64,000 nt of DNA, from NCBI GenBank assembly GCA_905160935.1, contig CAJHZI010000449.1, forward strand, positions 498,501 through 562,500, in the 5' to 3' direction. The stretch comes from Enchytraeus crypticus. Its lineage: Eukaryota; Annelida; Clitellata; Enchytraeida; Enchytraeidae. Below are positions 52,740 to 64,000 of this stretch, one piece after another (positions within the stretch are counted from its first letter, which is position 1; each line of letters starts with the position of its first letter). The position numbers and the translations under genes were made by a program. The notes below the pieces were generated by a model. That model had not been told where the DNA came from and did not search any database. It saw only the letters and a list, made by a program, of their open reading frames with translations.

Positions 52740-53128
52740 AAAATAAATTCAAGATCGATTCAAGTTTTTCTCGTGATAACGGCGAGCATACACGGGTGGC
52801 TTTCATTCGACCCTTTCATTGACTGACGCCGCCACTTACACTCCTTACAACTGTTTTTATCCGCCGGAAGAAGTTTTTATTCTACTTTCTCAGATGAAAA
52901 AACTTGAGTTCAGACATGCCGGCTCTACTTATCGCAGTTCCGTTTAAACTGCCGTACAAAACTGATCAAGTATTCGCCTTGCTCGCGGAGTTGTAGGCAA
53001 ATGTTCCGTAATCAATCTATTAATAGAAAGGGTGTTTTTACTGGAGACCTTTCCATCGGATTGACGAAACATTTGCTAGTACTTCTTAGATAATGAGTGA
53101 GTCCTGTGCAATATTCTCTTGTTTTCAG
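52740..53128. other. No gene seen
   Basis: Unique, slightly GC-richer DNA. No open frame of note. Confidence 0.4.
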
Positions 53129-53180
53129 GTGGAGCTAGTGGCGATGTCGCAACATTAGCTTTACCAGCTTTTACCAGTTA
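53129..53180 (+). mobile_element. SINE family S1, internally deleted
   Basis: The head (GGAGCTAGTGGCGATGTCG) is joined directly to the tail (CATTAGCTTTACCAGC). The central 90 or so bases are missing. Confidence 0.7.
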
Positions 53181-53184
53181 AGCA

Positions 53185-53875
53185 CCAGTAACCATTGTGT
53201 AACGTTTAATAATTATTAGGCAGAGATAAATATAATCTGGAAAATTTTCTTTTATCCAAACAAATTTGTGGATAGAAAAAAATATTTGAGCATAAATTAT
53301 GCATAAAGTTTATAACTTGAAGGCAAAATTTTGTTATTGAAATATATTTTTATTTTTGAGAACATAATTTACTGTTAGTTTAAAGCGTAAAACTTTAATT
53401 ACCTACCCGGCATGTCTTACTGCATGCACATAAATAACATTAAAATAGTACATAAATAAAATTAAAATAGTACAAGAACAATGCGCTAAGCTGTAGAGAC
53501 ACACGCTAGGTTAAGGCTGATTCAGGTGTTTGAAGGAAATATCTACTCGACAATGTTGACACTTGGAGAACGATAATTATTCTCTGGCTGACAATTAATT
53601 ATCGTCCTTCAAGTCAAGTGCCGGTCGACCTAAAATATACGCAAAATAGAAAAATAGACTGTTATTAGCAGAGAGGCCATGACATTATTTCATATCTCCT
53701 AATATTACACTTAGCTTTCATCGTTAATGGTAGCGATAGCAATTTTTACATTACTCGTATTAATTGTCTTTATTCTACAATTAAATCAATTAAATCATTT
53801 GATTGCAGACACATATTTAACAAAAACAGTTTGGCCTAATTACAAAATATTCCTCTTTATAATAAAATGATTTAA
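53185..53875. other. No gene seen
   Basis: AT-rich unique DNA. Confidence 0.5.
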
Positions 53876-53879
53876 AAGA

Positions 53880-54035
53880 AGCCTTAATATAAGTAACCTA
53901 GATAAATGAAGCTCTGCTAAATGAAGCCTAGATAAGTTAAGCCTGAATAAAAGTAACCTAGATAAATACAGCCATGATACATGATACCTAGATAAATGAA
54001 GCCTAGACAAATAATGCCTTGGTAAATGGCCGCTA
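53880..54035. repeat. 15-bp degenerate minisatellite
   Basis: GATAAATGAAGCCTA-type units. Confidence 0.75.
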
Positions 54036-54330
54036 TTGTTGAAGACAATTGAATGGATGTTACATTCTTGTCGTTTAATGATAAAATCGTGTTAGCCTCG
54101 AGACAACGTCAGAACCTTCCACGGAGACAAATGAACTCTAAGAAAGTCGTTGTCCTAGCCAACTACATCTGAGAAAGCTTTTAGTCATTTCTGCGTTAAG
54201 AGATCTCTCTATAATAGTCCTCGCTATGTGGTCATATAGATAGAATAGCAAGCTTTGAGTCACGAGGTGGAAGAATGCTGGGTTCAAAGTCCAGGCTGGT
54301 TTATTAATATTTCGAAGCATCCATGCCAAA

Positions 54331-54466
54331 AAAGCTGGTAAGCCTAATGTTAACGTCAGTTTCCTCACTCGACAGCGATGTCAGTCACGGACGAGCCCAG
54401 GATTTGAACCCCGAACATACTGATCCGAGGTCAAATATCTTACCGACATGGCCACTGGCTCCAGCC
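54331..54466 (-). mobile_element. SINE family S1 copy
   Basis: Full-length reverse copy ending in GGCTCCAGCC. Confidence 0.88.
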
Positions 54467-54944
54467 ATGGCAGAGGTACAGCTGGTATCTGGTGGATTGT
54501 TCGTGTAACTGTGCTACCTGATATCTGTGATTATTTGCATATGTTTTCTTTGCGCTTTTACAAATACGAAAATTGCATTTATGATCAGACATAGTACAAT
54601 AAACTGCAAGAGTACAAGTGTCAAACACGACATCAATTATGAAAACTAGCAAATATGTACGACCCTCACTAGTAGATAAATCATAATAAATAATCATAAC
54701 TATTATATAAAAAATTAGCAATAATTACTGTAATGATAATGATGATTCGCTCTGTGGTTTTGGTCTTGCTGCATTCTGTGTTTATCAGGTTTATCTGGCT
54801 GTTAATTATTGTAAATTAATTAATTAATTAATTAAAGTTAACACCCTGATAAACCTAGCACGACTCTCCGGACACTGAACCCTGGACATATACAACACAC
54901 AAGAGAATATTTACATTAATCAGACGATTAGGACGCCGTTTTTC

Positions 54945-55112
54945 ATGAGCTCCTAGGTTCCAGAAATTGCTAGAAAAATTTAAACTAATGAGAAAGTCTC
55001 AAATAAGCGATTGACTGATGATATGATGCAGGACAGAGAGGATTTGAGACAGTCTATTCGTATCCTGACCCTGGTTAAACTGGGATTCAAGAGAAAATGA
55101 TGATGATGAGAA
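54945..55112 (+). mobile_element. Short retroposon with LINE B-like 3' end
   Basis: Same body as the 40.4-kb copy: CTAGGTTCCAGAAATTGCTA through CAGTCTATTCGTATCCTGAC and GATGATGATG. Confidence 0.7.
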
Positions 55113-55114
55113 GA

Positions 55115-55510
55115 TTAGGACCCCATGGACTCAGAAGAGCTAGTGCAAGAATACTATCATCACATTACTATTAGAATATGAACATAAAAATGAAAGTCAA
55201 ATACTATCGTCACAAAACAATTAGGATACGATCATCCCAATACTATTAAAATAGTATCCTATTGGAATGCTATCATCACAATACCGTTCAAATACTATTA
55301 CCACAATACCAGTGGAATGGTAGCGTCACAACACTCTTGGAATGCTACTTTCACTATAATACTGTAATACTTTCATCATAATACAAACAGAATACCACAA
55401 TCACAATACTATTCGAATACCTTCACCAAAATACAATTAGAACACTACCATTACAATACTATCGCCGTACACTATCATCATTATACTATTGAAATACTTC
55501 ATCACAGTGG
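55115..55510. repeat. Degenerate repeat of AATACTATCATCAC units
   Basis: About 15-bp unit with many substitutions, about 25 copies. Confidence 0.8.
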
Positions 55511-56039
55511 AATACCGGTTGCAGTTTGATCTCTCATCAATTAATGATCTAAGTCAGCACTTCACGGAACTACACAGTGGCCGCTATCAAGGTCTAAACC
55601 ATGAACATCTCATTATTCTCAAGCATGTTAAAAACTCTACAGCTCCGAGAAGGTTAGCAAAGAGTCTTTTCTCAGAATGAAGATAAAGAAAACATCCTGT
55701 AGTCTGTGCGTCCATCTGCACGACCGGAAGTAATTAAAGAAAAGAAGAGAAAGACGGTAGAGGCTCTCGCATTTTTTCCTTGTTGCATCATTCCTAAACT
55801 CAATTTGAAATAAAGTAATCTTACGTGAAATAATTTCACTTAAGAAGGAATTCTTAAAGGATTGTCGTAAGAAGGATTTCCTATCAAGTATGCCTTGTAA
55901 TTAATTAGCCAGGCTTAGCTGTTGTAGCTTCTAGGAAGAGACTATGATATGTTCATTAATGAATGAGTTAGCATACCATTAATAACCGAAATTCTGGTTT
56001 AAAAAGAAAAATCTACTTGACAGTTGCACAGCGAGTACA

Positions 56040-56558
<519 letters not shown>

Positions 56559-56694
56559 GTGTGGTTTTCACAACGGCACGTTTAGACTTTGTAGGGTATT
56601 TAGCAGCGCGATCATCGCTGCCTCAGAAAATGTTTGGCTTACAGCAGAAGTCTGCAATCCACAAAAAACGCAGACTTAATTCATAATCAGCCTC

Positions 56695-57055
56695 TCTGAT
56701 GTGGGTATTTTTGTTGCTCTGGTGTGGGTATTGTTGTTGCTTTGGTGTGGGTATTTTTGCTGCTTTGATGTATTTTTGATACTTTAGTGTGGGTATTTGT
56801 ATTGCTCTGGTGTGGATATTTTTATTACTCTGATGGTGATATTTTTGTAGCTCTAGTGCAGGTATTTCTGTTGCTCTGCTGATATTATCTTTGCTGCTCT
56901 GGTAGTGATGTTTTGCTGCTCTGTTGGTGATATTTTGTTGCTCTGCTGATGATTTTTTATAGCTCTAGTACTAGTATTTTTGTTGCTCTGCTGGTGATAT
57001 TTTTATTGCTCTGGTGCTGGTATTTTAGTTGCTCTGCTCGTGATATTTTTGTTGC
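56695..57055. repeat. 22-bp degenerate minisatellite
   Basis: TTTTTGTTGCTCTGGTGTGG then GTA units, about 15 copies. Confidence 0.88.
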
Positions 57056-57059
57056 AAAT

Positions 57060-58105
57060 TTGATTTAAAACGTCGCATCGCTGTGTGAAAGACCGCCACA
57101 CGACTGATGACTGAGACGTCTAATAGAATTTCGTTATGTTGCTGCAGAAAATGTCAGAGCAACTCTCCAGCGAGTGACGCACACGAAGTACAACGTAGCT
57201 TTCCACACGATGCATCCCTGTAAACTTAGATACCTTTTCAAATTGAAATATCTCTCAAATTTCGTAGCTATGTTAACTGTATGTGTCTGACTTTGTTGCG
57301 TTTTAATTCTTGTTGTAGTGCTTATTTTCTTTGAACATGTAGTAAAGATGACGCATCGCATACGTCACGAGTGGTCCAAGGCCTGCCTGTCTCAGAACTT
57401 AAAGTCTTAGTCAAGCTCAGAAGCGCCGTCAGGGCAAAATATTATCAGATCAACTTATAAGGATGACTTATAGCGCAGGTGAGATCCAAACATAATAGAC
57501 ATATCTAAATTGAGCTAAATTGATAAAAGCTCGAGCTATGCTGCAGATGCTGAGAATTTACAAAGCAATCAAGCAAGGCGCTTATTTATTAGTTAATATA
57601 AATTTGTTTCAAGTATAAAATATAATAATTTAGGATGGTTCATAGCTGGAGGTGGTGAAAACTATATAGTTCGTATATTATATGACATATGTAGGTTACT
57701 GTGGTTATGGCAGGCATGTCATTGGGATTGTTGGCCGGTCAAATGGTCTGCCTTGACACTGGTTAGCCTAGTAACACAAACACTTCGTTAAGTATAGAAA
57801 GCTAAATAACTCTTAACACGATATATACTTAGCTATTAATAATTATATGTAATTATTGTGCCGTTATGATCATGCGTTGCAAATGTTATTGTATTTTGTG
57901 CAGTTAATAGGAACATGTAAGTGCCACTGTTGGCCTTTGTTTTTCCGTTCACGCATACACTTGATATTTTTGCACTCAAGTATAGACACGTATAATTACA
58001 TGTATAAACGAAGTAAATAAATACACTAAATATAGTAGCTAATTACATATATACAATTTAGAAATTACAAGTCTTCTCACTTGCCGGCGTACAGATGTAG
58101 CAGAC
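57060..58105. other. No gene seen
   Basis: Unique DNA. A 75-codon minus frame (57134-57361) has no recognised motif. Confidence 0.4.
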
Positions 58106-58109
58106 AAGG

Positions 58110-58340
58110 GGGCGGGATTGGCGCACTCGGTTAAGCTGCGCATCAGTTGAACGAAGTTAAGCTCCATCGCGCCGGTTAGTACTTAAGGGCGACCACCTTG
58201 GAAGACCGAGTGTTGAGAGCTCTGAAAGAAAAAATCCCGAGGGTATTGGAAGGTTATTCTTAATCCGCGCCGGTTGCAATTGATGCGACAACAAACGGCA
58301 ACGATTACTAATGACCATGGAGTGGAATGGAGGAAATAAC
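58110..58340 (+). mobile_element. 5S-rRNA-derived SINE, second copy
   Basis: Same order as the copy at 24 kb: GGGCGGGATTGGCGCACTCG, GAAGTTAAGCTCC, CCGGTTAGTACTT, GCGACCACCTTGGAAGACCG, AAAAATCCCGAGGG, GGTTATTCTTAATCCGCGCC, CAACGATTACTAATGACCAT. Confidence 0.8.
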
Positions 58341-58344
58341 GAAA

Positions 58345-59100
58345 AGTACAAAAACAGAAACCATGAAAGGAAACTACGTAGCACATGTGGTATGACATGT
58401 GTGTAACTACGCGAACAAAAAAAACAACAACATGGGTGCTATTAGTTAATATTCTAACAGTCTTGTTGGTATCCACAAAACTCCAGCGGGTTTATTAGTT
58501 TCTATAAATAGTTAAATTATTTTTTGTCTGCCCAACTTCTTCTACAGACTTCCTTATATTGTGCTTCGTCTATAAAAAGCTTAAATAAGCTTTTTCTTGG
58601 GTCTGTGGATTTATTTCTCTTCGATCTCTTCATTTGGTACTTTATTATTTTATTTGGCATTTATATTTTTGGTATTTTTGCTTCGATGCAGGTTTTGGTG
58701 CTTCAGAAGTGCTAATAGTTATATATACATCTTGGCTTTTAAATCGATTTCTGTTGAGGAAATAGACGTTAAATCTTCTTTATGTCATATAATGGAACTG
58801 TTAATGACAAACTTGCCGCACCACTGAGGAAGAACTAATTTATAGCGAATATTAAGCAACAGCTCTGGCAATAAATAAATATTAACGACGAGGCAAGTCA
58901 TTTCATCTTGAGGCAGAAACGAAGCTAAATTGACGAGGAATATTACTGGTGGGGATTTTATCAATCCTTTCTTTCCAATAAAACCCGACGAAGCGTACGA
59001 GTGTAACACGCTTGGAGTCTCCGCCGATAAATCACCTCTGTGGCAGCAACCAATTTCTTTCCTTCAACTGTGGTGAGAAAGGAAGGGCCCATCACAATGC
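58345..59100. other. No recognised gene
   Basis: A 74-codon minus frame (58785-59009) ends near a GACGTTAAATCTTC trace at 58766. No splice evidence ties it to a gene. Confidence 0.35.
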
Positions 59101-59104
59101 GAAT

Positions 59105-59245
59105 TACTGATGACTGTCATAACTTGAAATATTTTAAAGATTCTGACTGTCATAACATAAGGTAATGCATAAATTCTGACTATCATAACATAGGGTAATG
59201 TAAATATTCTGACTGTCATTACATAAGGCAATGCACAGATTTTGA
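59105..59245. repeat. About 35-bp repeat, four units
   Basis: ATTCTGACTGTCATAACATA then AGGTAATGCATA. Confidence 0.88.
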
Positions 59246-59334
59246 CTGTCCTATAGTAGAAGATTCAAGACTCAAATTCCTCCATGTCACCTTCAGAGCC
59301 GCACAACACACGCATTCTATAATCGCATACAGTG

Positions 59335-59392
59335 ACAACAACAACACAAATAAAACAAAAACAACAACAACAATACTAATAATAATAAAAAT

Positions 59393-59429
<37 letters not shown>

Positions 59430-59430
59430 G
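59335..59430. repeat. (AAC)n/(AAT)n microsatellite
   Basis: ACAACAACAA then TAATAATAAT. Confidence 0.88.
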
Positions 59431-59484
59431 CAACGACAAAAACATCAATACAGCTACATAAATGAGGCTTTCTAGAGATCATAC

Positions 59485-60740
59485 ATGTAACATTGACTCA
59501 TTAATAAATTTATTTTCTCTTATCGCCATTCATAGAGCTGCCAATGTAGTTTTTCGCAAATTCTCTCAGTAATTTTTCACTCCTAGGTTTTTGTAAATTC
59601 TCTTTAAATTCTTTACTCAAGCAATCCATATTCAACGCCGGACTAGAGATTCCGGAGCTGGAATCAAATATTGTCCGGTCGGCTAACCTCTGACCGGACC
59701 ATCACGCATGACCGTTCCTTTAAATTTTCTGTTTCAATATCCGTCATAACGTAGCCTGTGTTCGGGTGGGGTGAAGGTAGGGTGACGATCCCTCATGTTA
59801 TCTCATGTTGCACCTAGAATAAAAATGATTTATTCATGGCATCTGCTTACTAAAAAATGGCCAAACCAAGCAGGGACAAGGTTAAGATGCAAGAGGTGAG
59901 GGTGTACTTCATTTAATTCCTAGCCAATTTTCTCTTACGTTAGGCAAAAAGCAAAAATTAAATTAAGCTTTAAGAAGTTAATAAAAATAATCAACATTTA
60001 CCTCAACTTGCTGCAAAAATCAAGATGGATTAAGATATAAGAAAATACTAAAAATTAAAATAGAATAGAGTAAAGTATTACTTTTAAAAATATAATAAAT
60101 CATAAAGACTAAATTTTTTAAACTAAAGCATTATAAAATGATATGTGAAAAGTACCAAACTTGCATAACGATACAAGTTGGGAGAAAAACATGTGCTCAT
60201 TTTAGCCCCACCATCTCATCTTCTTTAAACTGAACCCCCACCCCTCAACAAATTTATAGTGACAGTTGATTCCATGACAGTTGCTAAAAGTATTATTCGT
60301 TGACAAATAGTCGACCAATATATTAAAAGAAGAGAAAAAAGTCATTTCTGTAGCAGTTTAGCGCTCGAGCTGCCTGGAAAGTAATTGAGCACGTAACAGT
60401 TTACGAGATTAAAAATTAAATATTAGCTGTTATTGATGTTGTTATCATTAATTAACATTAAATACATCAACATCAACAACAAGAACAAAACTAACAGCCA
60501 CAACGTATAGTTTATTCAGAGCAGAGAGATAATTGGAGAAATTAGTAAAGAAATTACAGAAAAGATAAGTGTAATCATAATTATATTTTATAATAAAATC
60601 AGCTACAATACCGTGACATATGGGATGTGCATGAGCAGAAGTACTAAACTCAATGTATTCTCTTTATTTATAGGATGAATAAGTCTCTTAATATGTTGTC
60701 TATGCCTGTGTATCCAGAGTTCTTTCAGCGAGGTAGAACA
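59485..60740. other. No gene seen
   Basis: AT-rich unique DNA. A small hairpin GTCCGGTC/GACCGGAC lies near 59675-59700. Confidence 0.45.
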
Positions 60741-60744
60741 AACA

Positions 60745-61372
60745 ATAAACCACGACTATGCTGAAAGCTGTTGCTTGTAAAAGGCTGCTACTTACACAAC
60801 CGTTACATGCTGAAAGTTGTTATTGCTTTCTGCACGTAACAGTGTACAATTTCTCGTACACTGTTACGTGCACAGTTGTTACTTACTGTTACCTGCTGAA
60901 ATATGTTATTTTATGAAAGCTGTTATTACACAGCTGTTATTCGCTGAAAGCTGTTGCTTGCTCAGCTGTTATTTGTTGCTATATTCTAAAAGCTGATGCT
61001 TGCTGTTCCTTGTACAGCTTGCTGCAAGCTGTTACCTGCGTAGCTGATTCTTGCACAGCTGTTACCTGTATAGCTGTTGCTGAAAACTGTTACTTGTACA
61101 GCTGTTACTTGCTGAAAGCTGTTACCTGTACAGCTGTTTCTTGCAAGCTGTTACCAGCATAGTTTTTACTTGCTGAAAGCTGTTACTTGTTGAAAGCTGT
61201 TACCTGCATAGCTGTTACTTGCTGAAAGCTGTTATTGCACAGTTGTTACTTGCTGAAAGCTGTTATTGCACAGTTGTTACTTGCTGAAAGCTTTTACCTG
61301 CATAGCTGTTACTTAAAGCTGATATTGCACAGCTGTTACTTGCTGAAAGCTGTTATTGCACAGCAGGCAGTA
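60745..61372. repeat. About 30-bp degenerate minisatellite
   Basis: GCTGAAAGCTGTTACCTGCA and TAGCTGTTACTT, about 20 units with variable length. CAGCTG and AAGCTG make it rich in short palindromes. Confidence 0.9.
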
Positions 61373-61664
61373 CACACCCATTAAGCCCTATCCTGTTCCG
61401 GTATTAATCAATACCATGCTAACCCAGGCCTAATCGATTGTAGCAATAACCTTGGTTCTGTCATACAGCTGAACTGCAGCTATAAATACTAAAGTTATGA
61501 AGCAAAGTTTAACGTCTGTGTCAATGTCACACAGGACACTATTAGACTCGGTCCGGCTGGAATTTGAGTCAATTGTCTCCTGTTTGTCAGGTAAACATTC
61601 TATCCATTCAGCCCCATCCATACATCCAACTAGTAGTGGAGCTCAGTATTTAGTCGTAATATTC

Positions 61665-61665
61665 A

Positions 61666-61734
<69 letters not shown>

Positions 61735-61744
61735 ATAAAATGAA

Positions 61745-61798
<54 letters not shown>

Positions 61799-61805
61799 AA
61801 CATAT
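61665..61805. repeat. Two (TA)n runs flanking an inverted TGAAGTGATATA
   Basis: AATGAAGTGATATATA at 61740 and TATATCACTTCAGAT at 61805 are complements enclosing a TA run. Confidence 0.85.
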
Positions 61806-61809
61806 ATAT

Positions 61810-62670
61810 CACTTCAGATTATAGAGCATATGTAATGACTTTATTTAATTAATTATAAACACCAAAAGGGTTCTGCAGCACTGTACGAATCACTATAATC
61901 AGCAAAGAATGGCAGGGATATAGGCTACGTAATCATATTTGTAACACGTCTTGACGTCCAATAATTAAATAAATAAATCTAAGGAACAAGGAAGAGTTTC
62001 AAAATGTAATCAAAATAGTACAAAAACTGCAGCTAATGTCGCAATCAAAATAACTGAGATTTCAAAGGTTCTTAACAAATATAGTAATTTTGCGTTCAAA
62101 TAGAACATTAAATAGGAGAGGGCGCATCCTTTCTCTTTACCATCTAAGCTCACACCTTTGATGAATAATAACTTTATAATTAGAATGCTATATAAGAACT
62201 ATTAATAATTATTAAAAAATAATATCTGCTTATGTTTATTACTTTCTATATTGCCATTTGTGTGTGTGTACGTTTTCTGCGGTATGTCAGATTTCATGTA
62301 ATAAACGAATATAATAATAATAATAATTACATGACTATGAATTAATCTCAGTAGTTGTAACTAATGTTATTTCCTACATTTATGCTTTATAGTTATTTTT
62401 TCACCAACGCCCCAGGGGATGATTGAAGCGCTAAATTACCAGTTATGGAATCATTACTTTTTTTAATATTTTATATATTTTTTATTTAAGCATAGGCGTG
62501 TATTAAATTATTAGCTTAGAAAAGGAAGCTGAACGGTTTGGATTCATTTGATTTTTGGAGCATTCGTTGTTTTAAATAACTGAGCTATGGTAATAAGGTT
62601 AGGTGCCAGATTGTTGATCCGTAAGTACAGGATTCAAAATCAGAGATAGCAGGTTACTTATATCTATTCT
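61810..62670. other. No gene seen
   Basis: AT-rich unique DNA with a short AAT run. Confidence 0.5.
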
Positions 62671-62674
62671 GAGA

Positions 62675-62808
62675 TGCTTACAGCTGATCTGAGAGTAACA
62701 TCTCGGACATTCACGGGACTGGTTACACGGAAAATGAAATAAAATGCCTAACGATTTTAACTTGTGATATTAAAAGTGACAAAAGATTTACCATTTCGCT
62801 ATAATGAC
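62675..62808 (+). mobile_element. SINE family S2 3' fragment
   Basis: From GCTGATCTGAGAGTAACATC to ATTTCGCTATAATG. The 5' part is replaced by unrelated sequence. Confidence 0.75.
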
Positions 62809-62809
62809 G

Positions 62810-64000
62810 CTGTTATTTATCTATTTACTGTATAGTTTCGAGACTTTGAAATACTTTAAACTCAGATTTACATTTTATCTGCTATTATAGCGGCGTGTTG
62901 CAGCCTGTCTATATAAACTCTAAGGCTGCAGCTAATGGCGCGTATCACTGTCATTTCCACGTCCGATGTTTGAGTCGATTCATTTGCACCTGAACTCCTG
63001 CTGAAGATCGAATAAAGTAGAATACGCGTTCATTGTTCTCATTGACAACAGCTCTATATTACAACGGCGACTCAACGATACACTCGCCTACAGCTAAATA
63101 CAATCGATGAATCGTCCGAACAAGAAAATACATGTCTTAAGATTATTTTAGTTGTTTATTTTCAGAAATTCCCGAAAATTAATCAATTTTTACGTTTTAT
63201 GTGAAGGTTAGGCCTACGCTATAGGTTATTGCATGTGCGAAAGAATTGCTGGTATTGTATTGGTATTGAAAGTATTGTATTGCATGTTCGAGATTGAATA
63301 TGTTTTACTTGTTGGTTTAGCTTTGGCTCTATAGTGCTCGATATTGTCAATATAGACAGCAGCAATCTAATTGTTATTGTTGTTGTTGTTGTTGCTTCCG
63401 TTTGTCTCTGTGTATGACTGCATGTCTGCGTGCACGAGAACTCTCTATTAACCCGATCGACAGCTAACGTGGAATGCGAGTAAGAGACCATGTGTTCAAC
63501 TGCAGAAAAATTCGCCAAAATTTGTCAGAGAAGCTCGACAAGGAAATCTCGTTATTCTAGATGCGCAATATAACCCGGATTCACGCTTTCATATGACGAC
63601 TTTTAATTTCATAAATCCCGAGGTGTTCTGAGGAAACATTGGACTGCAATGACGAATCATTGTCCATGGTTAGAAACAAACACGAGAAAGCTATCAATAA
63701 CAGATGAGATGTAGGCTATTGAAATTGTTCAATAGCCTTGGAGCAATAGATGTAGATGAATTATTTACGCGCATTTTAGACATTATTTTCTGCAACATTT
63801 GTTCATAATGTGACAGGGTTCTAATGTCTTCTCAGCTACTTGCCTTAAGGAGTTAAACCTAATTTGCGTTGTTCATATGCTTACCTCAACGTTATATTGT
63901 ACACAAAAGTTCCTGCTTGGTAAAATGGTAAATGTAAAGTTAAACGAGTTCACAAACGGCAGTTCTAAAATATCTATAACTTATCTATTTATTGACTTAT
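62810..64000. other. No recognised gene
   Basis: A 99-codon minus frame (63219-63518) contains a Thr run from a (TTG)n stretch and no family signature. Confidence 0.4.
63713..63738. repeat. Short perfect hairpin
   Basis: AGGCTATTGAA, loop ATTG, TTCAATAGCCT. Eleven paired bases; no T-run follows, and its role is unknown. Confidence 0.6.

Noticed and set aside
59630..59720. Terminator-like hairpin GTCCGGTC/GACCGGAC.
   Set aside because: Eight paired bases with no following T-run or nearby gene; probably chance.

Overview
The window is animal nuclear DNA: AT-rich, mostly intergenic and intronic, and packed with microsatellites, minisatellites, short retroposons and decayed LINE ends. The two recognisable genes are multi-exon with GT-AG introns. 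The class B neuropeptide-type receptor, the Toll-like LRR receptor and the mix of tRNA- and 5S-derived SINEs suggest an invertebrate metazoan. A lophotrochozoan is my guess, but the sequence does not settle the phylum.

Gene 1 (minus strand, 14474 down to 4809, continuing off the left edge) is the 5' part of a secretin-family (class B1) GPCR. I assembled six exons from splice sites and continuous reading phase. They encode a probable signal peptide, a long N-terminal region, the hormone-receptor (HRM) domain, TM1, TM2, TM3 and the start of TM4. Exons for TM4-TM7 were not found and are probably beyond base 1. Its introns are full of repeats, several of which start right at a splice donor.

Gene 2 (minus strand, 43299 to 36369) is complete in two coding exons joined by a phase-0 intron of about 4.4 kb. 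It encodes an 832-residue type I membrane protein: signal peptide, about 22 leucine-rich repeats, a Toll-like C-terminal cysteine cap, one TM segment and a 150-residue tail. The tail has no TIR domain but carries an ITIM-like tyrosine motif.

The rest is repeats. Family S1 is a tRNA-headed SINE ending in a GACGTTAAC-type tail (about 18 copies or fragments). Family S2 is a second SINE of about 230 bp (7 copies). Two copies are a 5S-rRNA-derived SINE. Several other short families end in GACGTTAAA. LINE remnants include a 5'-truncated RT fragment at 33.7-34.9 kb with a (CT)n tail, a family ending in (GA)n and a family ending in (ATG)n. Foldback structures include a MITE-like element at 0.87-1.08 kb and a near-perfect 116-nt hairpin at 39.4 kb inside the LRR gene intron. 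About 25 tandem arrays are present, with units from 1 to about 50 bp. No rRNA gene, functional tRNA gene or CRISPR array was seen.

Nothing in the sequence links the two genes functionally: one is probably a peptide-hormone receptor, the other a surface LRR receptor or adhesion molecule.
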